Positions 24,538-36,967 of a DNA stretch of 64,000 nt are shown here, piece after piece. The position numbers and the translations under genes were made by a program. The DNA is from Welwitschia mirabilis. Lineage: Eukaryota > Gnetophyta > Gnetopsida > Welwitschiales. The stretch lies in assembly GCA_051453625.1 (NCBI GenBank), contig JBOZIK010000001.1:298225257-298289256 (forward strand), in the 5' to 3' direction. The notes beneath the pieces are model-generated. The model was not told where the DNA came from. It worked only from the letters and a program-made list of their open reading frames with translations, and ran no database searches. The stretch's first letter is position 1; each line of letters starts with the position of its first letter.

Positions 24538-27500
24538 AAGGAGGAATTGAAATTAAAATAAAATTATTTAAATAACAATGATAAGGAAAAATGGAGAGGT
24601 CATGAATAGGTTTAATGGGCTCAAAATGAAATTTACCTTCAGATATCATAGGAGCTCTCCTCTAAGGACATCTTTTTCTATTTAATGAGTATTCATTTTT
24701 TCCTTTAGTTTTAATGCTTCTTCTACCCATTTTCTCTCTTCTATATCATATATATTATTATTTTCATGCTTCAACAATAGAGAAATGTATGTTTTTCCTT
24801 TTATAAAATGACCTTTCATTAATTTTCTATACTTTATAACTTGATTTAAACCTTAAGGGTAATGCTTAAATTGATTAAAGGGGATGAAAATCATCATAAT
24901 ATTTTAAAAAATAAATTTACCTATGAATAAAATCACAAATTCTATTTTCTAAGAAATTTTTGAAAAGTGGGAAAACTAAATGAAATAGAACTTTAAAAGA
25001 TAAATATTTTTATTTCTTTTGAAATTCTATGATGCATAGAGAATTTTTATAATATATGTATTATATATGAATGTTTATCAATGTTTTCAACATCATTTAT
25101 ACATTTAATTTCAATCATGAATATGATATAAATTGTTGAATTATTACTAGCCTCTACAACTCCATATCACTTAATGTTTACTAGGGAATCAACATATGGC
25201 TAGTTAGAATGTCTTTATTATGAAATTAACATATTTTTCATATAAAATTTATTAATATGTTTTTAAGTCATAAATACCATATACTAAATATGTTTTATTA
25301 CTTTATTTCAAACAATGTTATTAAAGAAGGATTGATTCATCATATTTTATTGACCAGTCATCATAAGCTACTTAGATTTCGTAGAATCTATACAAATAAA
25401 ATGAAATAGCATCATTACTACTCCCACTTATGGAAGAAATATTCTTCAAGATAACTAATCAAAGAAAGAAATGGAATTTAAATATATAATAAGTTAATAA
25501 ATTAACCTTATAGCCTAGATCTAAGTTAAACTACAAAAACTAAGGATTACAAATCTAAGACCTAATACTTAACAAAATATAATTCTATCCATCTAATTAA
25601 TAATAAGAACATACCAATAGAATTCACAATCCTAAGGAAGTTTATGTAAATAAGGCCTAGTTAAAGGTTAAATTTATTTTGATTTCATGCTTTAATGATT
25701 TATTATACACATTACTCCACATATGATTAAAGTTATCCATCATCTCACAAGAATTTTCTTAGTTTATCTAAGTAAGGCCTAGTTAAAGGTTAAATTTATT
25801 TATCATTTCATTCTTGAATGATTTATTCTACACTTACTCCAATATGATTAAATGTATCCATCATCTCATGAGAATTTTATTATTCTAGATCTAGATTTCT
25901 AATGGCTATCATGGGGTTTAAAGTGGTCCGTCTCCCTAGAAATGAAGGAGTAACTAATTCATGAGGTATTTCTCTCATTAATACTTAGAAATTGATTTAT
26001 GTTAAATTGATATCTACTATGGTATTTGCATCATTGGGTAAATGCATTCATATCTATGATTGAATTTAGTCTTTTCTTAGATCATTAATGAAATTATAAT
26101 TAGCATATATGGAAGAATACACTTCAAATGCTATTTTCTTATTACCTGTTGTATTTATTAGTTTAATTTATTCATACGATTTAGATAACTAATATGTTAG
26201 TGTTATAATACATTTCATGCTATCCTAGTATTACCGACATTTTCTTGTAAGATGTAATATTTACAATATTTGTTCTTCATGATTTTTAGAACTTGTAGTT
26301 AATAATTTATTATTTATTTATGAATTTGGGTTTTACTTAGTATACTATCTCTTGCTTGGCTTTGGATTACTTGATATATTCTCAACCAAATACTTTTTAT
26401 TTTAATTTCTATGATAAAAAATTAATAATATATAATTTGTAGTCTTCTTTGCAAGACTTCTTTCTATTCAAACCTTCATCTAAAAACTCTTATAAATGCC
26501 ATGTGATCTCTAAAATAATATTGTAGTCCCTAATAAAGAATAATAATTAGAATCAATTATAGCAAAATGGATGCTCTAATTTAATTATTTTAAACTAGTA
26601 CTAATGCCTTGACAAGTACAGTACATCTTCCCTAGATTATGAACTACAAAAAAAATTAATGCATAGAAAGATTATGTAATACTAATTTAAATGGACCTAG
26701 AGGTATTTATCTCTAATTACTTCAAATTATTTTGTAATTACTTTTTTTTCCCTTGAAATAGTAGCCTATTACCAAATACATCAATTTAATGTTGAGATTC
26801 TTCTACCAAAATTATAGAAATTAGAGCTCTATCATGTTAAATGGGAATTATATTCTCTGTCTTAGAACTAGAATGTACCTACACTTTTAAAGTAAGATAA
26901 TGTATTAATCTTTCAATAGATAATGTGGGAGATTTCAAAGACTAAAGCTTAGAAATACTTTAATCTCTTATTAACTTACACCTAGTAGATTATGTGCATT
27001 CTCATCACTTCCTTAGTTTTTCTTGCATACTAAGAATACTAATGAAAGAATAGTACTCAAAATAGAGGAATTAGGGAGTTTCCTTAAGATCAATTGAGAT
27101 TTATGCATTGGTTCAATAGTTAAAACCATTCTTGAATAATAATATTTATTGAAATTTATTAGTTTAACCTACTTAATTTAATGACATCTTATAATTTAGA
27201 ATATGATTTCTTTGTTAAGTATCTTATTTATTATAGGTCATAGAGGTTAAAAATATTTGTTAGAAACTTCTCTTCTTTATAGGAAGTGGTTTTTGACTAT
27301 ATGAAGGACAAAAGTAATTCATTCCTAAACATCCTTATTATCACATTTTCTAAATTCATTAATTCTATATGGTTACTTTCTTGGAAAGTTGCAATTTTAG
27401 AAACCAAAATTAGAGTATTAACTAAAGATTAAGCAATAATGATTATTGATTCTAATGTCTAATAAAATATAAGATATAAATAAACCTATCCAATAACATA

Positions 27501-27968
27501 CCTTAGTCTTCAACAATATTTTAAAATCTCTATTTTTGTTGTTATTATTATTATTTTTACTTGTGTATTTTCCATAGTGATATAACTTTGACCCTTAGGT
27601 TGAAACAAATATATTGGAACTGATCATTAGAATTTAGTATAATAAACAAGAATTAGATACCTATATGTTGATATTTTAACATGGCCTTATAGGTTTGGAG
27701 ATGGATTAAAGATTTTATCTATTATACACTTGATGTGAATTTATCTTTCTCCATTCATAATTTTAATGAGAACCATTGCCTTAATCCCTAGTTACTACTA
27801 ATGTTATAGGTTATATTTGAAAATCTAGATAGAATAATATTTTTCATAATTCTTATTTTATTTCATGAATGAACTTACACCTTGATTATTAATTTTGACA
27901 TTTAAATTTCCTTTGTGGCTAAAAAAGTATTAATGAATACTAATCATTTCAATAAAGCTATTAAGTAC
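24340..27968 (+). repeat. blocks S4+S5, upstream flank of element A
   Basis: Positions 24340-25900 match 6140-7640 and 55930-57410. Positions 25900-27968 match 37959-39928 and 57410-59324, up to the exact base where each copia-like LTR begins. I see no protein in it. It includes a local direct repeat at about 25640-25810 (gtaaggcctagttaaaggttaaattta occurs twice) and a short TTA microsatellite near 27545. Its importance is as shared flank: the element copies arose by block duplication. Confidence 0.75.
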
Positions 27969-28183
27969 TATTCAATTTCTATCTAGATAGCTAACTTCCG
28001 TATCCGTTTTTTAGATGACGGTTGAAACGACCTTCTAATTTTTCTCTTCTTATATCAATCATAATCATTTTTATTGTACTTTGAGGATATTTAAATCCTT
28101 CATTATAATAAAATTAAATGAAGTTTAAAATTATTCTTTAAATTTATAATTATTATTAGTGGAATGTTTCCTCAATTACACCA
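27969..28183 (+). repeat. 5' LTR of element A
   Basis: Homologous to the 3' LTR at 30402-30620: both have tatt(c/g)-aattt-tatctag-type starts, a ggttgaaacgacct / ggttaaaacaacct middle and a (c)tcaatt-ca-ca end. The start has decayed from the TGTTGG seen in copy D's 3' LTR. Confidence 0.75.
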
Positions 28184-28185
28184 GC

Positions 28186-28198
28186 TGGTATTAGAACC
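28186..28198 (+). other. primer-binding site of element A
   Basis: tggtattagaacc lies two bases after the LTR. Plant Ty1/copia elements use TGGTATCAGAGC, complementary to the 3' end of initiator methionine tRNA; this copy differs at two or three positions. Confidence 0.75.
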
Positions 28199-29599
28199 AA
28201 CCTTCCCATTAGCTAGTTAAGCCATTGTTGGCACTAGTAATTTATTATACTTTATTATCTCATAAATCAATGAAGAATCATTAGATGAATAGATATAATT
28301 TTAAAAAAACAATTTAAAACAAAGGAATGAACAAGAATCCATGTTCCCCAAAAAAGGGTCATCCACAATGTTTTAAAAAAAAATGATTTTGGGAAAAACA
28401 TTAGTGGCCATTCGACTGATTAATGCTTTGGGTTGATCTTTTAACAACTTTTGAGATTGGATCATAAGAGAAGTTCTAGCATTGATTGCTTAGAGCTTGA
28501 ACAAATTAGATTAGGTAGAAGTTATAGAAAAATCAACTAAGGCCCATGGGTCTTTGAGAAGATGCAATATCTTCTTTGTTGATCTAGAGTGTAGATGCAC
28601 TCTAATGTTTATTCCATTATAGGAGTTACATTTTTCTTTTGATCTAATGCATTGCAAATGAATTTACATCTTCAATCTAAATATAGAATAGAAAAATTCC
28701 ATGGATTTTAGTGGATTTAATGTTAATGTGTTTCATTCATTTGTGTTGGTGGAAGCATACAAAATCATCTAAAATCCACTACAATAGATGCACGTATTAT
28801 CATCTATATGTAATCCATGGTACTATTAGGAGGAATAGTATTAATTCCTTTATATTAAACACCTATAAAATGCCCCTGACTCCATGCTTTGAAAAATTTT
28901 CAAATACTTGATGAACTTCTTCTTTATTTATTTTTTTAGGAAAAAACATTAACTATTGTTAGACATTGCTTTAAGTACATTCCTTTAGTTTTGAGCATTA
29001 CATTTTTATCATTATAATGTTTATATGTGATAGATGTAAAGAAAATTAATAAAAATTATTTTAGTATGGTGAGGGATGAAGTTACTAAAAGAAGGCTGAA
29101 ATTTCATTTTAAGCTGTATAATCCTTAACCTTCGATATCTTTTTTAATAAATGTAATTTATTAAAGGGGTGGTAATGAGGCTATGAGATATTTAATCCTT
29201 TAAAGCATAGTTATGTAATAAAAATAGTTATTAAGAAGGCTTGGTTAAGATACTTAAATTTATCAAGCTAATGAGGGTAAAATTACTAGCTCTTAGTAAA
29301 GTGATGAAAACACTTGTTAAGGAGGGGCTTGATTTAGATGCTTAAATCTATTACATTAATAATAGTAAATTGCTAACTCTTGCCAAGTGAAGGAGAAAAT
29401 CATGAGTAAAAACATTTTAAAAATTTAATAAAAGAAATTTTCACACATCATAAGTAGAAATTTAACTTTTGTTAATTAATAAAGTTATCTAAAAAGTGAT
29501 AAGTGGTAAAGTATGAAAACAAAAGTAATAAATAAGATTAATGATTAAAAGATGATGATCAATAAGCCCTTATTCATAGTAAACTTGGTCATGAGGATG

Positions 29600-30130
29600 G
29601 CTATCTTCATCATATTAACTTAATTAAAAGATAAAAAGAAGTTTAAAATGACTAGTGAAAATGATTTGATATAAGTGAAAATAAAGAAAAACAAGAACTA
29701 ACACATCAATTATAGAGTTTGAAATGAAGGAATTAGAAGACATGACTCAATACATAAATTAGTTTAAGTTTCTTTTGTTATAATTTACTGTACTAAATTC
29801 AAAAGTTAATGATGAAGATGCCAAAGCCATTTTACTAAGCAATCTTCCTTCTTAATATGATTACATTGTCTATATATTAAAGATGATTTATTATACATTA
29901 GAAAATACCATGTTCACACTCATTGAAGAACATGCAAGGATACATTAACAAAAACTTAAATAAGGTGATTTAATTTCCTAAAGATAGAGTTTTTAGAAAA
30001 CATACATGAAAAATGAGAAATAAAAGACAAAATGCTATTATCATAGTAAGAGACATCATCCAGCAATAAACTAATTTCAATGAGAAAAGGATCTAATTGA
30101 TGGAAAATTGAAGAATTAAAGAATCATAGA
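29600..30130 (+). pseudogene. copia-type gag remnant, copy A
   Basis: Readable pieces are FEMKELEDMTQYIN, LNSKVNDEDAKAILLSNLPS, YDYIVYILKMIYYTLENTMF and LIEEHARIH. These match the UBN2-type capsid domain of plant copia gag (D-E-D-x-A-x-x-LL-x-x-LP-x-x-Y-(D/E)-x). About 80 bases later KCYYHSKRHHPAIN is a CCHC zinc knuckle whose second Cys has become His. A one-base deletion (tttgaaatgaagg where D and E have tttgaaaatg) shifts the frame, and there are several stops. Not functional. Confidence 0.8.
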
Positions 30131-30196
30131 AAAATTAGGTAAAGAATAATTCTAGAGATATCACTTTGAGCTTTTGGTTGTTCTGTTTATCCCTTG

Positions 30197-30290
30197 CAAT
30201 GGTTAGGCCATGTTGTCATGGTTAGTTAATATTGTTATGATTAGTCCACATTATCATTGTTAGTCCAATTTATTGTGGTTAGTCCACTTT
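30197..30290 (+). repeat. 20-bp minisatellite in element A, about 5 units
   Basis: Units resemble tgtcatggttagtccacat. They sit between gag and the polypurine tract, as in all five copies. Confidence 0.8.
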
Positions 30291-30401
30291 ATATAAATTC
30301 TATATGAAATGTTATGTTAGAAGCATGTTCTAGAACTTTAATTGTAATGAGACCTTAATTCTTATATTAGTACTTAAGGAACTAGTAGGGGAGCGATGGG
30401 T

Positions 30402-30620
30402 TATTGGATTTTTATTTAGTTAATTATCTCCTATATAAATTTTGTCTCTTTTGATGGTGGTTAAAACAACCTCCTAATTTCTCTCTTGCTATTCCTTATA
30501 TATGTTTTGTCTTTTTCAGGCATTTAAACCCTCATTAGGAATAAAATTATGTGATCTTAATTAAAGATCCTTCTTCAATTTTGTGCTTATAGTCAGTGGG
30601 ACATACCCTCAATTCCAAAA
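30402..30620 (+). repeat. 3' LTR of element A
   Basis: From tattggatttttatttagtt to tcaattccaaaa, preceded by a G-rich polypurine tract. The end has decayed from the family's ccaaca. Confidence 0.8.
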
Positions 30621-31590
30621 ATTATTAGTCCTATACTCCTTATACCTTTACTAAGGTTGATATAGATGATGTTTCTCCTTCATCTGCAAACTTCTAAAGG
30701 AATAATCAAAGTCACTCTAGAAGTGACCCAACAAGGGTAGAGGTTGATAAGATGACAACATTGAAATAAAAAGGAACATGATGAGAGAAGTATTTTAATT
30801 GAAACATATAATTACATGATGCTCATAATGCTTAGAATTCATTTGTAGTTTCAAATTAAGAAATTTGGAGCATTCATCCTTTTTTATAGCTTAGAGCACT
30901 AGATGAAGGATAAAGGTAAATCTAACATGGTTCTACTAAAGAAGTATAAAATGAAACCCCTTCCATTCCTTAGGATTCTAATGTTTGAAATTAAAAAGTT
31001 ACTATTAGAGATGTGTGTACATAATAGCCTTCAAGAAATGGCATTCAACCTATACAAGCTAACATATAGAGTCTTAATTGTTCTAAAGTCTTTATTCCTC
31101 TTAAATTTTACAAATCTATGTTGGAAAAAACATAATTCCAACTTACATCTAATTTTAACTTATTTCATCTTTAACAAAATAATAGACACAAAGGTATTTT
31201 AGATTATAATTGTAAGAGAGGTTGATTATCAAAGTACTCAAATATTAACTTAATATTAATTTTTAATAAAATGCATTTTGGGAATACTAACATGAACATG
31301 TTAAGTTATTATAGGGTTACTTTAGATCCACTATTGGTGGCATGGGGATCCTTAACTTTAGAGTTAGATTTGTTAATTTGTTATATAAATTTTGGCATAA
31401 GCTTATACATTTAAAACAAGTTTAAATTAAGTTAATAGAAAATTTAGTTATTTTCATGCCATTCTTTTATTTTCCACCTCTCATCATGCCCATTCTTATG
31501 CTTTCATAATTTCCAATTCATATCAGGGCAAACTAAAAGCTATAAATCAATAGCTGTACCTTTGGTTTAGCTTCTAAAGAAAAATCTTTG
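30621..31590 (+). repeat. block S6 downstream of element A
   Basis: Matches 37190-37858, 42569-43480, 62321-63262 and, in part, 713-1400 and 49645-50015. It includes the open run at 30903-31202 (MKDKGKSNMVLLKKYKMKPL, then PFLRILMFEIKKLLLEMCVH), whose start and frame recur at 37473 and 62600. I recognise no domain in it. It may be a captured host exon or a chance open frame kept by duplication. Confidence 0.75.
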
Positions 31591-31900
31591 TCGAATCTCC
31601 TTAGGCTAATTTCTTTGCTATTTTTTACTCAGACTTTTTCATATTTTTCTTTTTTTAGTATTTTCCTTTTTGGAGTTTACTACAAGTCACGATAGAGGAA
31701 TTTTCCTTTTAATAAGCTAAAAGAACTGAGGAATGGTGTAGAAGGAAACCTTATTTTTCTATTTCATTTCAAAACGTAGTTTTTTTGTTTTTATCATTTT
31801 ACAATCCTTTGATCCATCAAAATCATAGTATTATTAAAGAAATGAATTTGTTGAAACTCTAGTAACAACCTTATATTATAGTTTCACTAAAGAAATAATG
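31591..31900. other. unique stretch between S6 and the LINE 3' region
   Basis: This T-rich 300 bases has no counterpart at 43490-43680, where the LINE poly-A tail sits instead. It is either an insertion here or a replacement of the LINE end. I see no coding. Confidence 0.4.
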
Positions 31901-33105
31901 CTAGTTTATCTAATAATAGCTTTCTTTAATAATAACTTATAGTGTAGTTTCACTAAAGAAATAATATAATTTTCTCTAATAAGAGTCTCATACTATACTT
32001 TCACTAAAGAAATAATACCAATTTGATGTGCTCAAATAAAAATTTGATGCTTCAATCACCTAGACAATTCTTGACATATCAATTCCAAAGAAGTAACATG
32101 CTCTTTACAAGAAAAATATACAATTCCTCATTAAGCTAATCATTGAGTCTATCCTTTTAAAGAGAAGAGAGAGAGAGAGGAAGGGAGGGAGGGACGAAAA
32201 AAAGATGATTAAAAACATATTATAGAGATAAGACCATAATCATCTATTCAATACACACTTCAGTTAACATGCTAGATAGATTTACTATGTTAACAAGTTG
32301 GACATTGGAAGGGAGGATCCTCTCTTGGTTGAATCCACCTTCTAATCGGTAATGTTTTTGTAATAGAGATGAAAGAAGGACTTATATTTTATTTGAGCTT
32401 TAGATTTCCACAATTTCACAAACAGATCCTTGCATTTATCTTGTAATTAATAAATGTTCCATCTTTCATTCATATAGGAGTGGAAATCACTATTATTATC
32501 TAGGTGTAATCTTTTGAAAAAAGTAAAATAATACATTTTCTTCCCCATTAGGCCATGGTCATATGCCTAAGAGACATTATCGTTAAGGTAGTTGTAGTTG
32601 ATCATAACAAATTTTTATTTGTCTTCAACATGGAAGATATCTTATTTGGAAATGTCAATTTGCCTTAAACGATTGCCAACAAAAGGAGGAAGTGTCTTGT
32701 CTATTAACAACCAATTAATCAGTGTGCATGAGAATTTTTTGAGCTATAACTCAAGCTCTGAACTTAAATTTTTTAGTTAAAGGAACAAAGTCTCATTCAA
32801 AAGGAGAGGACCACTAAAAAGAGTAAATCTTAAAATTGAATTGAGAAACAGCTCAAGGCTTCCATGTAAGATGAAGTTTAACTTTATTAAAATACCTCCA
32901 TATTTGCTGAAAAACATAAGAACTTGAAATCTTTACATTTTACTTAGTTATCATTTAGTTTCTCCAATGAGATTTATTCCAACATGAGAAGGAAGAAATT
33001 TTTCCTTCTAAGAAACAAAACCAACAAAGCATTTTCCAAGATTCACTACCTTGAAGGAATAAAATAATCCTTTTAGAAACAAAATGGTATTCTTACTTAT
33101 TGATG
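31901..33105 (-). pseudogene. LINE 3' part (minus strand), truncated by gap 5
   Basis: Homologue of 43680-44845. On the minus strand, from the gap leftwards, the frame reads LGKCFVGFVS, a stop, KEKFLPSHVGINLIGET, then RFTLFSGPLLLNETLF, as in the more complete minus LINE of copy D. There this lies after the reverse transcriptase, in the zf-RVT-like C-terminal region. The lower coordinates are 3' untranslated and contain a tandem repeat of about 55 bases (ttcactaaagaaataat occurs at about 31885, 31950 and 32000) and a purine tract. The plus-strand open run at 32598-32780 is the complement of this and not a gene. Confidence 0.65.
32161..32203. repeat. purine tract, (AG)n then (GGGA)n
   Basis: Forty-three bases with purines almost throughout on the plus strand: an agag run followed by aagggagggagggac. 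It can form triplex or partial quadruplex structures. The homologue at about 43938-43960 is shorter and lacks the GGGA units. Confidence 0.85.
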
Positions 33106-33205
33106 NNNNNNNNNNNNNNNNNNNNNNNNNNNNNNNNNNNNNNNNNNNNNNNNNNNNNNNNNNNNNNNNNNNNNNNNNNNNNNNNNNNNNNNNNNNNNNN
33201 NNNNN
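33106..33205. other. assembly gap, 100 N
   Basis: Exactly 100 N. The left side ends inside a LINE; the right side restarts inside the copia-like element at the equivalent of 28785. Confidence 1.
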
Positions 33206-33879
33206 TAGATGCACATATTCCCATTGATATCTGATCCATGGTACTATTATAATGAATAGTATTAATTCCTTGATATTAAACACCTAGCCAATCCCCCTGA
33301 ATCAATTCTTTGAAAGATTTTCAAATAATTAATGAACTTATTCTTTATCTATTTTTTAAGAAAAAACATTAACTATTGTTAGACATTGCTTTAAGAACAT
33401 TTCTTTAGTTTTGGACATTACATTTTTATCATTCTAATGTTTGTATGTGATATATGTAAAGCAAATTAATTAAAATTATTTTAGTATGGTGAGGAAAGAA
33501 GTTATCGAAAGAAGGCTGAAATTCCATTTTCAGGGGTATAACCCTTAGCATTTTATATGTTTTTTAATAAAGTATTTTGTTTAGGGGTTGGTAATAAGGC
33601 TATGAGATATTTAATCCTTTAAATCATAGTGAAGTAATGAAAATATTAGTTAAGAAGGCTTGATTGAGGTGATGAAAACACTAGTTAAGGAGGGGCTTAA
33701 TTTAGATGCTTAAATCTATCAAGTTAACAATAGTAAATTGCTAACTCCTGGCAAGTGAAGGAGAAAATCATGAGTAAAAACATTAAAAAATTCTAATGAA
33801 AGGAATTTTGCAAACAAGATAAATGATTAAAAAGATGATGATCAAGAAGCCCTTACTCATGGCGAACTTGGTCGTCAGG

Positions 33880-34440
33880 ATGACTATCCTTATCATATTG
33901 ACTTAAGTAAAAGCTAAAAAGAAGTTTGGGATGAATGATGAAAATGATATTATATAAGTGAAAATAAAGCAAAACAAGAACTAACACGTCAATTATAGAG
34001 TTTGAAATGGAGGACTTAGAAGACATGAATCAATACATAAATTACTTTAAATCAATTTTGTTAAAATTTGTTGTACTAAATTCAAAAGTTAATGATGAAG
34101 ATGCTAAAGACATTTTACTAAGCAATATTCCTTCCTAAGATGAGTACATTATCTACACATTAAAGAAGATTTACTGCACATTAGAAACTACCATGTCCAC
34201 ACTCATTGAAGAACATGCAAGGATGCATTAATAGGAACTCAAAGAAGGTGATTTAATTTCCTAAAGATAGATTTTTTAGAAAATGTACATGAGAAATGAG
34301 AAATAAAAAACAAAATGCTATTATTTTAGTAAGCGACATCATCTAGCAATAAACTAGTTTTAATGAGAAAAGCATCTACTTGATGAAAATTTAAAGAATT
34401 CAAGCATTGTAGAAAAAATAGGTAAAGAAGAATTCTAGAG
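33880..34440 (+). pseudogene. copia-type gag remnant, copy B
   Basis: First frame: LSKS, a stop, KEVWDE and later ENKAKQELTRQL. After the one-base deletion the second frame gives FEMEDLEDMNQYINYFKSIL, then LNSKVNDEDAKDILLSNIPS, then YIIYTLKKIYCTLETTMSTL and IEEHARMH. The knuckle is reduced to KCYYFSKRHHLAIN, with the second Cys lost. The order matches plant copia gag: an AKEVWD-type helix, then D-E-D...LL-LP, then CCHC. Confidence 0.85.
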
Positions 34441-34480
34441 ATATCACTTTGAGCTTTTGATTGTTCTTTTTGTCTCTTGC

Positions 34481-34574
34481 AATGGTTAGTCCATGTAGTC
34501 ATGGTTAGTTCATATTGTTATGATTAGTCCACATTGTCCTTATTAGTCCAATTTGTCGTAATTATTCCACTTTA
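34481..34574 (+). repeat. 20-bp minisatellite in element B, about 5 units
   Basis: Units of the type (c)atggttagtccacattgtc, with some mutated to ccttattagtccaatttgtc. Confidence 0.8.
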
Positions 34575-34684
34575 TATGCATTCTATATGGAATTCTATGT
34601 TAGAATCATGTTCTAGAACTTTAATTATGAGGACATCTTAATGCTTAGATTAGTACTCAAGGGACTAGTAGGGGAGTGGTGGGT

Positions 34685-34901
34685 TATTGGATTTTTATTT
34701 AGCTAGTCATCTCCTATATTCTTTTTTTCTCTTTTAATGGTGGTTAAATCCATCTCCTAATTTCTCTCTCGCTCTCCATTATGTCCATTTTGATGTATTG
34801 TCAAGGCATTTAAAACCTCATTAGAAATAAAATTATGTGAGCTTAATTAAAGATCATTCTTCAAATTTGTGCTTGTAGTCAGTGGGACATGCCCTTAATT
34901 C
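34685..34901 (+). repeat. 3' LTR of element B, cut by gap 6
   Basis: Starts tattggatttttatttagct; the last few bases (aaca) are lost in the N run. Confidence 0.8.
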
Positions 34902-35001
34902 NNNNNNNNNNNNNNNNNNNNNNNNNNNNNNNNNNNNNNNNNNNNNNNNNNNNNNNNNNNNNNNNNNNNNNNNNNNNNNNNNNNNNNNNNNNNNNNNNNN
35001 N
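34902..35001. other. assembly gap, 100 N
   Basis: Exactly 100 N. Open frames crossing it on either strand are artefacts of the N run. Confidence 1.
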
Positions 35002-35204
35002 AAATAAAGGGATGGACAAGAATCTATGTTTTCAAAAATGGACAAGAATCCATGTTTCCCAAAAAGGATTAGCCGCAATGTTAAAAAAAAAGGATTTTGG
35101 AATAAACATCAGTGGTCATTTAACCAATTAATTATTTGAATTAATCTTTTGGCATCTTTTGGGATTGAACCACTAAAGAAGTTCTAGCATTTATTTCTAA
35201 GAGT

Positions 35205-35480
35205 TTGAACAAATTAGATTGTATATCCGTTCTAGAGAAATCAACTGAGGAACACGAGTCTTTAAGAAGATGCAGCATCTTCTTTCTTGGTATAGAGCAT
35301 AGCTTTACTCTAATGTTTATTACATTAGAGGGATTATGTTTTTCTTTTGATCTAATGCATTGCAAATGGATTTTCATATTCACTATAAATACACAAGAAA
35401 ACATTTTCATGGATCTTAATAAATTTAATGTTAATGTATTGCATTTATTTGTGTTGGTGAAAGCACACAAAGTCATCTAA
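35205..35480 (+). pseudogene. conserved plus frame of unknown function upstream of gag, copy C
   Basis: The frame reads STEEHESLRRCSIFFLGIEH, then SFTLMFITLEGLCFSFDLMH, then CKWIFI, and ends FVLVKAHKVI. Copy D (about 40515-40757) has the same protein with substitutions (SILFVDIEHSFTLMFITLER, ending FVLVKAYKII) and the same stop. Copy A (about 28520-28760) aligns but has three stops. It is not the usual N-terminal gag domain of copia elements. It may be an element-specific protein, a captured host exon, or chance. The same DNA is also open on the minus strand for 81-111 codons, which weakens the case. I do not recognise a family. Confidence 0.3.
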
Positions 35481-36149
35481 AAGCAAATATAATAGATGCA
35501 CATATTTCCATTGATATGTAATCCATGGCAGTATTATGAGGAACAGTATTAATTCCTTAATATTTAAGACCTAGCCAATCCCCCTAATTCCATTATTTGA
35601 AAGATTTTCAAATAATTAATGAAGTTATTTTTTATTTATTTTTTAAGAAAAACATTAACTATTGTTAGACATTGCTTTAAGAACATTTCTTTAGTTTTGG
35701 AAATTACATTTTTATCATTCTAATGTTTGTATGTGATATATGTACAGCAAATTAATAAAAATTATTTTAGTATGGTGAGGGAAGAAGTTATTGAAAGAAG
35801 GCTGAAATTCCATTTTAAGGGGTATAACCCTTAGCATTTTATATGTTTTTTAATAAAATTATTTTGTTTAGGGGGTGGTAATAAGGCTATGAGATATTTA
35901 ATCCTTTAAATCATAGTGAAGTAATAAAAATATTAGTTAAGGAGGCTTGATTAAGGTGATGAAAACACTAGTTAAGGATGGGCTTAATTTATATGCTTGA
36001 ATCTATCAAGTTAACAATAGTAAATTGCTAACTCCTGGTAAGTGAAGGAGAAAATCATGAGTAAAAACATTAAAATTCTAATGAAAGGAATTTTGCAAAC
36101 AAGATTAATGATTAAAAAGATGATGATCAAGAAGCCCTTACTCATGGTA

Positions 36150-36720
36150 AACTTGGTCATCAGGATGACTATCTTTATCATATTGACTTAAGTAAAAGCT
36201 AAAAAGAAGTTTGGGATGACTGATGAAAATGATATGATATAAGTAAAAATAAAGCAAAACAAGAACTAACATATCAATTATAGTGTTTGAAATGGAGGAC
36301 TTAGAAGACATGAATCAATACATAAATTACTTTAAATAGATTTTGTTACAATTTGTTGTACTAAATTCAAAAGTTAATGATGAAGATGTCAAAGCCATTT
36401 TACTAAGCAATCTCCCTTCCTAAGATGAATACATTATGTACACATTAAAGAGGATTTACTGCACATTAGAAACTACCATATCCACACTCATTGAAGAACA
36501 TGCAAGGATGCATTAATAGGAACTAAAAGAAGGTGATTTAATTTCCTATAGACAGAGTTTTTAAAAAATGTACATGAAAAATGAGAAATAAAAGACAAAA
36601 TGCTATTATTTTAGTAAGCGACATAATCTAGCAATAAATTCGTTTTAATGATAAAAGCATATACTTGATGGAAAATTAAAGAATTCAAGAATTGTAAAAA
36701 AAATAGGTAAAGAAGAATTC
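36150..36720 (+). pseudogene. copia-type gag remnant, copy C
   Basis: Same organisation and same one-base deletion as B. FEMEDLEDMNQYINYFK is followed by LNSKVNDEDVKAILLSNLPS and, after a stop, DEYIMYTLKRIYCTLETTIS. The zinc knuckle is degraded (KCYYFSKRHNLAIN). Not functional. Confidence 0.85.
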
Positions 36721-36760
36721 CAAAGATATAACTTTGAGCTTTGATTGTTCTGTTTGTCTC

Positions 36761-36855
36761 TTGTAATGGTTAGTCCATGTAGACATGGTTAGTTCATATG
36801 TTATGATTAGTCCACATTGTCCTTATTAGTCCAATTTGTCATTGTTAGTCCACTT
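36761..36855 (+). repeat. 20-bp minisatellite in element C, about 5 units
   Basis: The same unit as in A, B, D and E; the unit series is nearly identical to that of copy B. Confidence 0.8.
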
Positions 36856-36967
36856 TATATGCATTCTATATGGAATGCTATGTTAGAAGCATGTTCTAGA
36901 ACTTTAATTGTGATGACATCTTAATTCTTAGATTAGTACTCAAGGGACTAGGAGGGGAGTGGTGGGT

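Larger units (their letters stand above)
27969..30620 (+). mobile_element. copia-like gag-only LTR element, copy A
   Basis: The order is a 5' LTR (27969-28183), a PBS (28186-28198), an internal region with a decayed gag (about 29600-30130), a 20-bp minisatellite (30197-30290), a G-rich polypurine tract (gtaggggagcgatggg) and a 3' LTR (30402-30620). The bases flanking the LTRs are agtac and attat, four- and three-base matches to the agtat duplication seen at copy E. No protease, integrase or reverse transcriptase is present between gag and the 3' LTR. At about 2.65 kb it is far shorter than an autonomous copia element (about 5 kb). Non-autonomous gag-only elements of this build are known in plants as TR-GAGs. 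Confidence 0.8.
33206..34901 (+). mobile_element. copia-like gag-only LTR element, copy B (partial)
   Basis: This small contig lies between two 100-N gaps. It starts inside the element at the equivalent of 28785 and stops inside the 3' LTR. It contains the decayed gag, the minisatellite (34481-34574), the tract agtaggggagtggtggg and most of the 3' LTR. Over its whole length it is very close to 35495-37181 of copy C, clearly closer than to A or D. B and C may therefore be alleles or the product of a recent duplication. Confidence 0.8.

Noticed and set aside
33008-35131. Open frames crossing gaps 5 and 6
   Set aside because: They extend through N runs. The real residues at 33008-33105 belong to the minus-strand LINE and those near 34854-35131 to the copia-like element.
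35141-35476. Minus-strand 111-codon frame, with an 81-codon counterpart at 40510-40755
   Set aside because: It recurs only because the block is duplicated, lies antisense within the element, and the plus frame over the same bases is better conserved. I see no motif.
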